A DNA stretch of 64,000 nt from Corylus avellana (taxonomy: Eukaryota > Streptophyta > Magnoliopsida > Fagales > Betulaceae). How positions within the stretch are numbered: the stretch's first letter is position 1; the number at the start of each line of letters is the position of its first letter. The translations under genes were made by a program, and so were the position numbers. Positions 22,351-35,499 of this stretch are shown here, piece by piece. The notes beneath the pieces were generated by a model. The model ran no database searches. It saw only the letters and a list, made by a program, of their open reading frames with translations, and was not told the DNA's origin. The DNA lies in the NCBI RefSeq assembly GCF_901000735.1, contig NC_081541.1, forward strand, positions 7,681,021 through 7,745,020, in the 5' to 3' direction.

Positions 22351-24880
22351 AACAACTCTTCAATTTCTCTTTGATGTGTTCAAAGGGCGTATGGGATCTG
22401 TCACGTAAACAAACAAATTGAGTGGATCGCGGTAAATTGCGTCATTATTATAATTGTCATGATAATGAGGCAACTCTTTTTTTCATTTATTTTGAAGTGT
22501 TGCTTGAATAGAATACTTGTCAGTGCCTCCCTTATTACGGACATCTCATGTGCTTGATAGGGGATGGGAAGAAAAGAAAAAACACAAAAAGACAGCATGG
22601 ACCTAATCATAGCCTGTGTGAGGAGACTGCTAGGGAAAGAAAATGGGGAGAGGGAGGGGATGTTGTTGTTGTGTATCTATCTATAATAATTATGTATTAT
22701 ATTATTTTGTTCATCAGAAGCCGTAGGTTAAATATTTATTAAAAAAAAAAAAAATTTAAAAAAAGACCTACAAACTTTCCTTTAAATGTGCTCTGGCTTG
22801 TGTGGATTGGCACAATGATTTTTTAATTGGCTATAGAAATATCAGGTTGTTTTTGCTTTAGCTGTCCATACACCTATCCGAGCAAAAGGAGCCTTAACAG
22901 CCTCTCATGCCCTATTATTCTTTTTCTTTCCTTACCTTTGCTCGGCCCATTGGTGAGTGGGCTCAGTAGTATAGATGAAAAAAAAATAAAATAAATAAAA
23001 ATTGAAGTTGTTTCCCAACGTGAAAAGAAAGCAGTTTTTGTCCTACAAATGGAGGTATCATTTAAAAATAACCTTCAAGGGAAGGGAAGCTCTCTCCCCC
23101 TGCTTTATATATACCAACAGGGACATGGCCAATTTCTTTGACTGAATTAACGTTGCTCAACGTGTCTGCACAACATTTTTTATTTATTTATTTAATAATT
23201 AATTAATTGAAGAGTCAGCCAACCTCGAAAAGCGACATTGATTTGAGTGTCGGGGGTGATCGATCAGGTAAATAATGTAGAAAAGAAAACTGGAATCTGA
23301 GCATATGAGAGACAGGCTGGGGGATGGTCTGCCCCCTGCCCTCCATCCATGTCCTTTGATTGATGTTTGATTCCTCCTAACACAAAATTCTGGACCTCAT
23401 TAAAGAAAGCAATTTTTGTGAGTCCAAATTTATTATGCTCCTCACAAACTCCTACAAACTGCCGGAATGACACCCATGCATATGTGACGATGCGTCTCCG
23501 TCCTCACGCTGCACACCTGCCGGCGTGTCGGCCCAGCTTTGGGGCCGGTGGAATTGACCCGAAATATATTCAATTGGTTGGTGTTTGGGGACCCCCCCCT
23601 CCCTCCCTCCCTTTTTGTGTGTGGATTATATCCAAAGAGGAGGAAAAATGCTTTTCCTTTCCCTTTGTTGGATCCCACGACTATTTATATAATGTTTCAA
23701 AACAAAAACAATTGTTGGGGTCCTATCTGTTGCCTGTTGGAAATATTTTTCTTTATGTGGGAGCATCCGGGGAGCTTGTCACCCCCACAAATATATTAAT
23801 TAAATAAAGTTTTCTTCACCACGTACGGCATATTAAATTGATATGTCAATTTAATGAGTAAAGCAATGTTCGTCTCCATTCTACTGAGCTGATGTAGCAA
23901 TGACCATTAATTATTGAAGCCGATGAAAATTGTCATATCCTACTCTATGAGTGTGAGATTGGGTTAAAGTAATATTTTGATTGAACAGTTTGGTCTTTGC
24001 AAGTTTGTGATTATACAAGTTTGGTAGGGTTCTACTGCCTCGAGTGGAGAAAAAATATGAATAGAAAAAAAGAAATTGAAAACTGGATCTGAATTCTGAG
24101 GAGAAAGATACATTATTCGAGAAAGAAAACAAAAAAAAGAAAAAAAAAAAACAAGATATCTTTATTTATTGAGTGAGAAATTTGAAAACAAAACTATATT
24201 CGATGCATGTAGACTACATGTTATGCACTTTGAAAAATTTTCAACATGTTAGAATGTTTAATTAAATAATTAAGTCGATCACTTTTTATAATGTTAGAAT
24301 ATATGAAAACATATTAATATTTTAATATATTAACTTAATATAATATTATAGCAAAAATTCTGAGTTCGAACATTTTATTTTAATTAAATATTTCACGTGT
24401 TACGTGAACCTAACTTATTAAGGAGTTGGAGTTGGAATCTAAGCGTAAGGATGAGAATTAAAATATTAAATTAATAGTTTATTTTAAATTTTAAATTTAA
24501 CAAACCAAATTACCTTATAAATAATATAATAAACTTTGCATTAATGTACATACATTATCGTCTAAATACTAGTACATGGTAATGGATTTGATTCACTTAG
24601 ATGAAACATGTTGAGTATATATCTTATGGTTTGCGATTGATAAGTTGTTGGTGAATCCAATGCCTTTACTTTTTCAAGAATCTCTTTTCATAAAAGATTT
24701 CACAAACTTATATATATGTGCCCTTAATTTTAATCTTACTTTTAAAAAATACAAATGTCAAAAAGGTGAAAATGGATTCTATGAAATACTTTTCAAAAGA
24801 ATAATATTAATTACTAAAAGTCTAATTGTAACTGAGGAGGTTGGCTTCACTTCGGATACAAATTTGCAATATTCAAGAGT

Positions 24881-25025
24881 AATGCTATATACTATACTCT
24901 CATCTTACTTTTATTTTATTGGATTGATATAATAGTACCCATCAGTCATTGCTAAAAAATAAAAATTAGGTTCGATAGATACTACCACATCAATCTAGTA
25001 AAATAAAAGTATAATATATAACATT
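24881..25025. mobile_element. Small MITE with AATGCTATATA ends
   Basis: The left end AATGCTATATACTATACT pairs imperfectly with the reverse complement of the right end (AAATGTTATATATTATACTT). The element is about 145 bp and foldback-like. Its ends resemble the element at 35744-35912. Confidence 0.5.
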
Positions 25026-26546
25026 TCTCATATTACAACAAGGTCAGGATGGGAAAAGGGACTAAATTACATAAAGAAACACAAAAAAAATAGTTGGGCA
25101 ACCCAACAATAAGCCCCAATACAACACGCTTAGTACCGCAAGAAAAGTAAATGTTTATAATGAATGATGCAACCCTAAGAATTTTTGGAATAGACGTCGA
25201 GAAAACTTGCCTCTGGGTATGCTTGTTAAAGGGTTTTGGTCCATATTGTAGCAACAGTTGATTAATGAAAAAAAAAAAAAATGTAAGAAAATTTTTTTTT
25301 TTTTTAAAAAAAAAAAAGTGAAAAAAAAGTAAGAATGTTTGGTATGAAAAAATAAAAAAATAAAAAAAAAATAAAAATTATTTTGTAGTGATTTTTTTAT
25401 TTTAATAACAATAAAAAATAATTAATGTAATGTAAAAAGTAAGAAAATATTAAAAAAAATGAAATGAGTAGTATTGAAACAAAGTCAAAGTCGTACATAA
25501 CATAATGGAGGGACAAGAAAGGGCACGAACTTCAAAAGAAGTCTCAACTCTTCCCAAAACCCCCCATCATTTGATTGAGAGGAAAAGATAGGAATCCATC
25601 TGGACAGTCTAAAAATGTATCTGGAGGCCAGGAGTGAGTTGGTGAAGGGTGATGGTGATGAAATGAATGGAAATGATGAAAGAACAATTCTCTGCGTGCA
25701 ATGTTGACATGACATTGCCACAAGAGCACATAGGGTAGAGCTGTGGAGCCCTTTCCATAATCATTGCTTAGGTTTTGATGTGGAACAACTCCAAGTAATA
25801 TTCCCCTGGCTGGCTGGCTGGATTTCTTCTACCAACGATTCCTTCTTCTTTTTTCTTTTTTGGGTTTCATTTATTTTACTCAGGGGGGGGAAGGGAACCA
25901 CAACATTTCCACATGAAGCAGGACCCATCAGAGTACCATTTCCAGCAGAGTGAGATAGAGAGAGGGGCAGCAAATGCTCTCTAGCTAGCTATTTCCTGTA
26001 ATTTTTTGGCAAAGAATCTTCAACAAAACTCATCAAAGAAATAGAAAATTTCCGAGAATGTTATCTGTGGGAAACAATGGTGTGTGTTGTCGTGGTCGCA
26101 ATCATGGAAAACATCAACTGTACGTAATCATGATCGCACTGCGTGCTTATACATAATACATGCACCAGAGCTACGGCTCTGTCTATCTGGAGGCCACGAC
26201 GTCGTCTCTGGCCCCTTTATGCATTTTTAGAAATGTTAAACTTGGTGGGGGTCATATCATATGATTACTAGTCTTACATTAAATAACAAGGTTGCTTTTT
26301 ACCATCATGTCTTCTTAATTGTACGATAGTTTACTAAATAACATTATTTTTGTTTCAATATTATAGTACGTACCACTAAGTTTTTCTTTTTTAAATTGGG
26401 TTAAATTGATGAGAGTGATCAAGTCCCAAATATCTTTTTTTAAAAAAAAAAAATTGTAAATATGTGAGAAGATTAATTTGCAAAAAAACTGGAATATTGA
26501 CATGTCAAAGTCATCCAATCACGTGAATGATAAAGCAATACTTTAA

Positions 26547-26555
26547 CTTTTTCCA

Positions 26556-26593
<38 letters not shown>

Positions 26594-26602
26594 TGGAAAA
26601 AG
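26547..26602. repeat. Perfect 56-bp palindrome with (AT)15 centre
   Basis: CTTTTTCCATGCAT is followed by thirty bases of alternating AT and the exact complement ATGCATGGAAAAAG. Every base pairs, so it can form a cruciform or hairpin. Confidence 0.9.
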
Positions 26603-27672
26603 CACATGCTGAATTCTTTACATTTATTTTGGGCTTATGCATTCTGAAAAAGGTGGCGTATAAAAAGAAAAGCACAAGGCAACCAAAGATCCCTTGGAAT
26701 CTGGCATGGATGGTGCTCAAACATATTTACTGATCAATTTCAGAACGTGAGATCGGAAGCTACGGTTTTTTGTTTTTTAAAGTAAATTAGGAAAAAAGTT
26801 ACAAGGGATAAAAAAATAAAAAATAAAGTTGGGCTCCCAATATCAAATCCAAAACTGAAAAACAGTGAAAATAATAATAATAATACAATAAAGTAACAGG
26901 AAATAGGCTAAAAAATTATTCAGTTTTTTTTTTTTTTTTTTAATTTTAAATTTTTTTTATGTTGGTTAAAAATCAAGATTCGGGCCGCACAACACAATAA
27001 TAAAAGAAGCACTGAGAGGGGCACGAACCTCGAAAGGTCCATCAGTCACTGAACTCCTTCTAGGCAGTTGCTATATCCATTGAGAGCATGGTGGAACTAC
27101 ATGGGAGCTTGGGAGGATGTTTTCCCAATTTTTTTTTTTTATTTAAAAAAAAAAGCCCTTAGAATTTTTTTAAAATTAGAATATGCCCCCCCAATTTTTT
27201 TATTTTTTTTTATTTTTATTTTTAATTTTATACTCCCCCTTCTCCCCCAAACTATAAATGCTACTTCATTCCTGATTGAGAGGAGGTTGTTGAAGGAGAG
27301 GTATGAGTCCTCATTAGATTCGAAGAGGAGGAGGAAAGAGCTTTGGTTACATAAATATCCATAGCCAGCACTGGTGGAAGGGGCGGCGTGGGAGGAGTAT
27401 TGGTCCACTGGCGAATGCGTGGGGACGCTTGGGCGGCACAGAGGCCAACGGTGAAGAGCGGAGTGACTGAGGAAGGAGGTGGTGCAGGACGTTGGAGAAC
27501 GAGAGCGACAGAGAATGACATATATGGCTTTGAAGGAAGCGGCGATGCTGAGCGGAGGTCTCCCAAGGAAGTGGGGTGGTGCTTAGCGGAGGTCTAGGGT
27601 GATGACATGACTCGGCAATGGTGGAGGCACGGTGAAGCACAAAGGAAGCGGTGGCACTATTGGAGAGGAGTG

Positions 27673-27853
27673 GTTCATTCCTCCAAGTTAGTATATAAGA
27701 ATGATATGTGTCATTTGAACATGTGAGATGTACATCTTTTTTAATAGTAGAGACAAAATTGAAATAAATAATATTAAAAACTCATGTGCATCTCACTTGT
27801 TATTAAAAAAAATAGACATATGTCATTTTTATAGACTGGGTTGAAAGAAGTTC
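27673..27853. repeat. Imperfect foldback element
   Basis: The arm with ATGATATGTGTCATTT and GTGAGATGTACATC (27700-27740) pairs with the reverse complement of 27785-27850 (ATGACATATGTCTATT, GTGAGATGCACATGAG). It is non-coding and MITE-like. A related arm occurs near 29250. Confidence 0.45.
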
Positions 27854-28109
27854 CTCCAACCCAGTTTGGAGGAAAATTCTGTCCAAAAAATATTATGTGT
27901 TAGACTAGTTTAGCGGTTCCAAAAGTGCAATTTATTTGATAAAACTGTGGTTTGGCTTTTAACATTGTGTTTTTTAAAAACATACATTTTTTACATGCTA
28001 TGCGAAACATTATTATTTTTTAAATGCACGAAAACATTTTTTTTTTACAATTTTACTTTTTTTTTTTAAAAAAAAAGCCTTATATTAACTTGCTAAAAAT
28101 TACAGATGC

Positions 28110-28208
28110 GTTTTAATCGGTTATAGATCACGCTTAATAAAGTGAAAGTCACTAGTTCGAATTCTCGCTCATATGTGATTCATGTGAACATCTAAAAAAG
28201 AAAAGAAA
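28110..28208 (+). mobile_element. SINE with 15-bp target duplication
   Basis: GTGAAAGTCACTAGTTCGAA includes a pol III B box, and the unit ends in an A-rich tail. Direct repeats AAAAATTACAGATGC (28095-28109) and AAAAATTACTGATGC (28209-28223) differ at one base. The same B-box region occurs on the minus strand at 32081-32205. Confidence 0.7.
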
Positions 28209-28735
28209 AAAAATTACTGATGCAAAGGCAGCTAAGACCTGATCAGTATTGACCTAGTGGTCCCGTTAAACTAGGAGACATAATTAATATTTGTACCAGA
28301 AAAAAGAATGAAAAACTTGTTGCCCATGCGCGCCTCTTTGTGGTCCCTTTGGGGGGGTGGCTTTTCTTAGTACAGTTAATATTTATATTTGTATTTATTC
28401 TTATGTTATTAAAAGTCGCTATCCTATTTGACACGTCCCTTTTGGCCTCTGACTGCGTACTGCTCCAAATGCGAGTCGCCAACCGTGAAGATATTCATAT
28501 TGACCGCCCATTTATGACTTTTGTATTTTCTCTGCAACTATAAAAGGAATAAAATGCCCTTTTTTTTTATTATTATTGATCTCCCCATTTATTATATATT
28601 CTACACCTTATAAATTAGCCAAATGGATCCAGCATTTATTATATTATTACTGTTTTCACTTTCAACTTTTACAAAACTGGCAATTAATTAGTCGTTTCAA
28701 TTTTTTTTTAAAAAAATATATATAAAAAATTATAA

Positions 28736-29157
28736 GAGCACTAGCAGCAGTTTTCCTTTGATTTTTCTTAAATTTAGGGCAAAAAACTACTTTTTGCTTC
28801 CCTATGAAAATATATTTTACAATTGCTTCCCTTACCTTTCTCTATGCTATTAAAATATTATTTATTTACAAAATACAAGTTTCCTACCTACCCTCAAGTT
28901 TTTTTATAAAATCTCAACACAATCTCTAATTAAAGACAAAAAGATAAAAGATGAGAGATTAAAGAAAAATGCTTATAGTAAAATAATGTTTATGGAATCA
29001 CTTTTGGTTTTCTACACATTGGGAAACACTGTAGCAACAATTGAGAGTTGGTTAAATGTAAGGAATCTGATGTGAGTGGTTTTTTGTAATTTTTTTGAAA
29101 TTTTTCCTAAACATAGGAAATAGAATATGGCATATAGGGCATCTGTTGCTAGTGCTC
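28736..29157. mobile_element. PIF/Harbinger (Tourist-like) MITE
   Basis: A 422-bp element has ends GAGCACTAGCAGCAG and the inverse complement GAGCACTAGCAACAG, flanked by TAA duplications (28733-28735 and 29158-29160). It is the same superfamily as 17485-18535 but carries no ORF. Confidence 0.85.
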
Positions 29158-29231
29158 TAATTAAGAGCCGTAATTAGAGACATTTCTTCTATGAGCAACT
29201 TGCTCAGGCTTGCTTGGTGAGTGAGCCGGAC

Positions 29232-29372
29232 AAAAGTTTATATAAACTTATATAATAAAGTGATATGTGTCCCATAACATGTGAAAAATACGTGTTTTTT
29301 TAATAGCTAAGAGATACATGTCATTTTATTAGATGGGTTTAACTCATCTAATAATTTAACCCTTGGATAAAT
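29232..29372. repeat. Imperfect foldback element related to 27673-27853
   Basis: ACAAAAGTTTATA at the left pairs loosely with AACAAAAATTTATCC (reverse complement) at the right. GATATGTGTCC and the TTTTTTTAATAG motif match the element at 27.7 kb. Confidence 0.4.
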
Positions 29373-30705
29373 TTTTGTTTATTTAAAATAAAAATAATAA
29401 TAATAAAATAATTTATTAGAATAATTATGAAATAGAAATGTGATTTTTAGCATTTCTCTTTTGGTTAAGGCTTAGAATTTCTAATTGATTTAGTATTTGG
29501 GTGAGTGACAATTAATTTTTTATGGACAGAAAATTCAATTTTTTGGGGGTAAATTGGAGGAAATTTATCAGGGGAAAATAAAAAAATAAAAAAAATTGTA
29601 ACATCGATCACAATGTGAGTCCAATATATGTGCATGATTTGGAAAAGGTAAGATCCCACATGGTCTATATATGTCACACACATGCTGCATAGCTCGCTGG
29701 ATTATTGTCGCTGTCCTCCCTACAGCCTCCTCAATTTGTGCCCCGTTCGATCGATGTGGGCCTTCGCCGGAAAAGGTTGCAATATGATTTAGTTTATATA
29801 TTTTTTATTGCAAATCTTATAGGGTTTTTACTATAATTTTCTAAATTCACATGTTAGTTTATATAAATAAAACGTGGTACAACATGAATTTTTTTTTTTT
29901 TTTTTTTTTAAAAAAAAGCAATAAAATTTAACAGGTAAATCTAATTTTTTTTAGTAGCTGTAGCGTTGGCTCAAAAATTTTTTAGGCCTAAGGCAATAAT
30001 ATTTTTAAGTATGACCTTTTTCTTATATTTTAAAATTAATTAATATTATTTGTTTAGATTTTTATATTATCATTTTTTTTTCAATTTTCTTATTTTATGT
30101 GATGCAAAATTACTAATTAAGTTTTTTAATTGGTTCTATTAATATAGACTCTAAATCTCTCACATGGGTATACATAAACGGCTAAAATACAAAACTGTCA
30201 TATATAGAGAGAATACAAAATATACGAAATATCGAAACTCCATATCCCATATGAGGAGGAGACAAATTAAAATGCACTTACAATTTTTATTGGCTAATAT
30301 TTAAGGTCTTATTCTTCATCTTCTTGCCTTCTTGGGGCCTTTCTCTCTCTCTTCCATGTGGGTAGGCACCCCTAACCCAAGGAAAAAAAATTTTAGAAGG
30401 TAAAATTTTTTTTTTTTTACCTATTGACCTCTCCCCACTAAATTTTTTGGTCCTTGACCCATCCCCATCCCAAGCTTTGGCTCCGTCCTTGCATGGGGGG
30501 GGGGGGGCCTTAAGCAATAAAACAAAACACTCCCTAATTTAAATTATATTTCATAACATGTAACGGTGTATATGTTGTTTAAGTTATCATGTTATTTTAA
30601 ATTTTTAAATGATGTGATATCATGCACATAGTTAAATGCTGTAAAATCTAATATGGACATTAGACAATAAAATAGTTCATATCAACTTCAAGTGAAATGC
30701 AGATG

Positions 30706-31141
30706 TTTTTTTTCGCACTTTGGCTAGAATCATCCAACAGCCTTCCTCCGATGGTGTTTTGTGGGCTTATGTGTATTTTCTTTATTTTTTCCTGTATTTT
30801 GTGGTCGTGGCTTGTTGAGTTGAGTATGTGAATAATTTCCTGGTTTGCGAGTCGAGGAGGATGAGTTTTCTACAGGAGGATGTTGTTACCTATGTATCAG
30901 ATTGAGTCTGTCTGGAGTAGATCTATTATTATAACTGAAGATTAGTTATGGGTTAGCGAATTTTGATGTCATAGATAGGTCTTGAATGTTAGATTGTTAT
31001 GTATGTATTTATAACTTGTAATCTTGTAGCTTCGACTTGGATTTTCTCATAGTTTTTGCTTTATGATGTAAGAGCTTTATACTCGTAATACTTTATCAAT
31101 TAATGAGACCGAAATGATTTCCCTTTAAAAAAAAAAAAAAA
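30706..31141 (+). mobile_element. Poly(A)-tailed retroposon of unknown source
   Basis: About 436 bp end in TTCCCTTT plus a long A run, flanked by AGTGAAATGCAGATG (30691-30705) and AGTGAAATGGAGATG (31142-31156), one mismatch. The duplication and tail indicate L1-type retroposition. The body has no long ORF and no pol III boxes that I can see. It could be a LINE 3' end of another family or a retroposed host RNA. Confidence 0.65.
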
Positions 31142-32080
31142 AGTGAAATGGAGATGATCCTATTCTATCAGCAATGACGTTAAGTGGCCTACTTATTGAG
31201 CCGGTCATAAGTAACTGACACGATAAATGTAATGTAGATTATCACGTCAGTTTGTGAATAATTCACGATAAAAGTTATACACATAACATAACTTATTTTT
31301 ATATTTTAAAACCGTAGAAATGAAAGAAAAAGAAAAACATATAGATGGATATGAATAAATTTAATTTATGGGTATAAGCAAAAATATTAATGTTTTTTTG
31401 TAATATTTGTCGACCACGCGCCAATCCTAGACATGGCCATTGATAACGCGTAGGCCCCACAGTTGGTGCTTGCTTCTCAAGGCTGAATTTGGTTAAACAA
31501 AACTGCAAAACCTTCCACTTTAGGGATGCGATTAGTACGATACTGTAATAATTGGGTATTTCTCTCCGGTTCTTTCGCATTATCATAGTCATAATTAAAT
31601 GTCGACAACAAACAGTAGGTACAATGCCTAATCAAAAGGGGTTCAAACTTAACTAGCTGTCATTATTTCTCACTCTTCTGAAAAAGTACGTCCTCTTAAA
31701 TCATAGCAAGCCCAAAGTTTTTTCTTTTTTCTTTTATAAACAAGATTTTGTTGTTAATCTTTTTTTGAGGGATTTTTTTTTTTTTTTATTTACAAAATAT
31801 TTATGGCCAGCCATTGAGCCAGATACTCTAATTTCTGTTATCCTTTATAAAAATTCCTCAATTCATATTTTGTTTTCGCCTTATATTTCATAATCCTCTC
31901 AATTTTAAATGAAATTGTTAGTATCAATTTGATGGTCATAATTTAATGTTGTATTTAACGATATGGATGATTTCACATCATTTAAAAAAATTAAATGATG
32001 TGACACCATTTACAAGATTATATAGAATAAAATTAAATTCAACCATAAAATAGCCCATTTAAATTTCACTTAAAATAGAG

Positions 32081-32205
32081 GTTTTTTTTTTTAATTTTTT
32101 TTTTTTTTTACATGTCCATACAAGAGGGGGGAGAGGAGGATTCGAAATAGTGACTTTCGCTTCATAAGACATGATCCCTAGTCGATTCAGCTACCCATTT
32201 GAGAC
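32081..32205 (-). mobile_element. SINE, same family as 28110-28208
   Basis: The minus strand reads GCGAAAGTCACTATTTCGAA, matching the B-box region of the 28.1-kb SINE, and ends in a poly(A) (a T run at the left on plus). Direct repeats AAAATAGAG lie at 32072-32080 and 32206-32214. Confidence 0.7.
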
Positions 32206-33499
32206 AAAATAGAGAGAATTATTGTCCGATATCTCAAGGCACTCACATCTTCTTTACCTATGACATCTATTCGTTTTCCTTTGAATCACTTGTAGCTTTT
32301 AAAAGTATGTTTGTGATTGTGCTTGAAAAAAAAGTTTTTTAGTCAAAAATTGTTTTTTTTTTTAGCAAAAACTTCATTTTTAAGCTTTTGCAAAAAGTGA
32401 GTTTTGATAATTTTTAGAATAAAAAAGTCAAATAAGTATTTTTAAAATTTTTTACCAAACATACAAGCTTTTGGTTTGGCACAACTTTTTAGGTATTAAA
32501 AATGTTTTTTACCCTTCATAACGCAATTCCAAACAGGCTTTAAGACTGCACTAAGAAAAGCTTATATTCTAATTCATCGACTCAAATTGCCCACTTGAAA
32601 CTTGCCATAAACATAAATACTTTATAAAAAATTTGAAATTAAATATAAACCATAGAAAAAATTACAAAAAAAAAAATGCTGTAGCTTTTGTTTTTGTTTT
32701 AGACTACACCTAAGTCTAATCCTCTCTGATTTAGCAAGAAAAACCCACAATGAACCATTTCCACATTGATTAATGATTAAATAATCATCAAGTTGAGATG
32801 GCAAATCTTTTCTCCCTTGGCCTTTTCAAGATTCTGTCAAACATTTCTTCTGGTCATGCAATCATATCCTACTAATCCACCAGCCTAAAGGTCTTCAAAG
32901 CTTTCCTCCATTATGGTAATCATGATCATGGTCCATATCTACAATAATTTTCTTAGATTTTATTTTTTCAATAGATAAAGTTTTACTACAAATTGAGTTG
33001 AACAAGCCTTTTATAACCCAACCTACTAAATTAATATTTTTTCTTAGAACATATGATTTTCTCATAAGTACTCTTAACAACATACCTGGGCAACCTATAT
33101 AAAAGAAAGAAAGAAATAAGAGCAGTTTTTTAAAATTTTCTTTTTTTTAAAAAAAGTATTTACTCAGAATTAGAAGAACACTATAAGAACAGTTAGCATT
33201 CTCCTAAAAATATCGTCTTAGTCAATTTAGAGAAAAACGTTATCCTTTCTTTGCTCTTCGTGACTTATGTAAAGCATTTAATTAAAGGGAAAAAAAAGAC
33301 AAAAAGACAAAAGAAAAAAAAAGAAAGAAGAAGTTGGCGGAAAGCATGTTAAAAAGGAATCAGTGAAAATGTTGAGCAGTAAATATGCCGATATTAAGGA
33401 AGACCCTGAGGGGCAATATAGGCATAAAAAAAGGGGGAATCGGTCCGTTTAGTTTTCTCAGCTTTTAAATTACCGAGAGAGTATCCAAACAAAAATCAA

Positions 33500-33963
33500 A
33501 AAACATCTTCAAATCTCTGTTTGACCGTCGTACTCTCTCTCTCTCTTCATCTTTCTCACTGCTTCATCATCATCATCACCAAAATCCCATCGCCTTTTCG
33601 CCGCTGTTGCAGAGTGTGTCTCTGCGAGACTGAGAGTTTACTTTTTCTCTCCCCAGCCTCTCTCTCTCTCTCTCTCTCCCTCTGTCTCTCTCTGCCAAAA
33701 AGAGATTAATATTTCATCGTCATCTTCACCGCCACCGAGTCTTATCTTTGAGTCCCTTTTCTCCCTGATTTCGATAACTCCCTCATTATCTATCACTAAA
33801 CTCTCCCTCCCCTCTCTCTGATCCGACGGCCACCATCGCCTTCTTCTCCAATCCTACGGTCACGCCTTTCCCTTCAGCTTCTCTACGTAAGTAACGCCCC
33901 TCTCGCCTTTTCACCCCCCACTTTTCTCTGTCAAATATCTTCTTAATCATCTCTCTCTCTCTG

Positions 33964-34011
<48 letters not shown>

Positions 34012-35459
34012 GACACAAACGCATATACGTATATATTTTATATATATACATATACATATATACACCATCTTCTTCGTCTTCGTTTCCGAATCTGTATTCG
34101 TACTCGCTTTATGCGTTTGCTTGTAATTATGTCTTCGTTTGCTTTTTCGTTGTATACATATATAAATATCATAAATATTTATTGTTTTTGATTTGATTTG
34201 GATTATAGCAACTAGTTTTTTTTGTTTGTTGTTTTTTCAATTTTACTGGACAATCTTTGAGTTGTGTATTTGCTTACTATTTTTCTGTTGAATTTATTCG
34301 CTTGTCTCTGATCACATGCAATGATTCAATTTTGGAATTATATGAGTGGATTTGAATTTCACGACTAAATGTGAGATTTAGTATTATTACTTTTATGATA
34401 TACTTTTTCATTTTTTATATTAGTTTTAATCCCGAAGATGATGAGGAACGCTTTCAGAACATCTAGTTTATCATTTAAGCTTACACACTGTTTTACTTAC
34501 TTGATCAAAGTGGTTTTCTGATTCTTACTATCATTTTGTGATCTGTATTACGTGTTGATTTAGTTTTTTTAAGTAAAGTGTTTTTATGTTTTTGTTTTTA
34601 ATGAACAGGCTACGTTTTGTTCATTTCTGTTTTTGTTATTTTTTTTTTTCAAAAAAAAAAAAAAATCATTTTCTGATTAATGATATGTTCAGATTGAAAA
34701 TGACATTGTGTGTTCCTCCTGTATCTGAAGAACCATGTAATTGTTTTTCATTTTATTATTGTTCGAGTGTTGTTAGTTTTAATATTAATTAATATATAAC
34801 CGTTTTTTTTTTAAATGTTTTGATTATCAAACCCACTTATCAAAAAAAAAAAAAAATTTTGATTATCAAACCCTAATCCCACATTGGTTCGGCTTTAAGA
34901 AAGATGGTAGCTACTTAGAAATTTATGTTGGTTTCCATCACTAATCTGGGTTTAATGACTTAGGTTGAAATTCTAAGAAATAGTGGCGTGTCTAAATTAC
35001 ATAACAATCTGATTTTTATGGCCTTGAAATGTTGTCTGAAGGAGGTCAATAGAAGTTATATCTTACTGGCGATTTGAATTGGTTTCAGGTCCAGACTCAT
35101 CCTAAATTCTGGATCTTTCGATCGGGTCTTATTGGTATCTTTGGTGAAATGGGGGATGTTTTTATCTTTGAACTTGGACGGATTTTTTTTTTTTTTTTCG
35201 GGTACAAAATCACCCTAAAGTTTAGTGGTAGATTGCAGTTTGCAGTTTGTATAGTACCACTTTCCATGGTTTGCAACACGTGAAAGTGGATTGTAAATCA
35301 TGTGAACTTTATGTAGGTTTTGCCGGAGTTATTTTCTAGCTGACTAGATTTTAGTGGTTGAATGGTATTGTCATTTCTATGACAGCTGTAGGGAGCATAC
35401 CTTTTTGGGGGTTTATCTGGAGTAGTTTTGTGGCTGTCTAGATTTCTGTTTTCTTTTCT

Positions 35460-35499
<40 letters not shown>

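Larger units (their letters stand above)
22351..33499. other. Gene-poor, repeat-rich intergenic region
   Basis: About 11 kb with no supportable protein gene. Homopolymer runs, MITEs, two SINEs and a retroposon (listed separately) account for part of it. The GC-richer patches at 23280-23640, 25480-25980, 27060-27650 and 30300-30510 have no recognisable coding or RNA gene. The last two look like repeat-derived sequence, with runs of C or G next to poly(T). Confidence 0.5.

Noticed and set aside
23280..26220. Possible microRNA precursors in the intergenic region
   Set aside because: I looked by eye for conserved plant miRNA sequences (e.g. miR156, 159, 166, 172, 396) and found no match; hairpin folding could not be run.
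27261..27640. Overlapping minus-strand ORFs with Pro/Ser-rich products
   Set aside because: GC-rich low-complexity sequence open in several frames, with no recognisable domain and no splice context.
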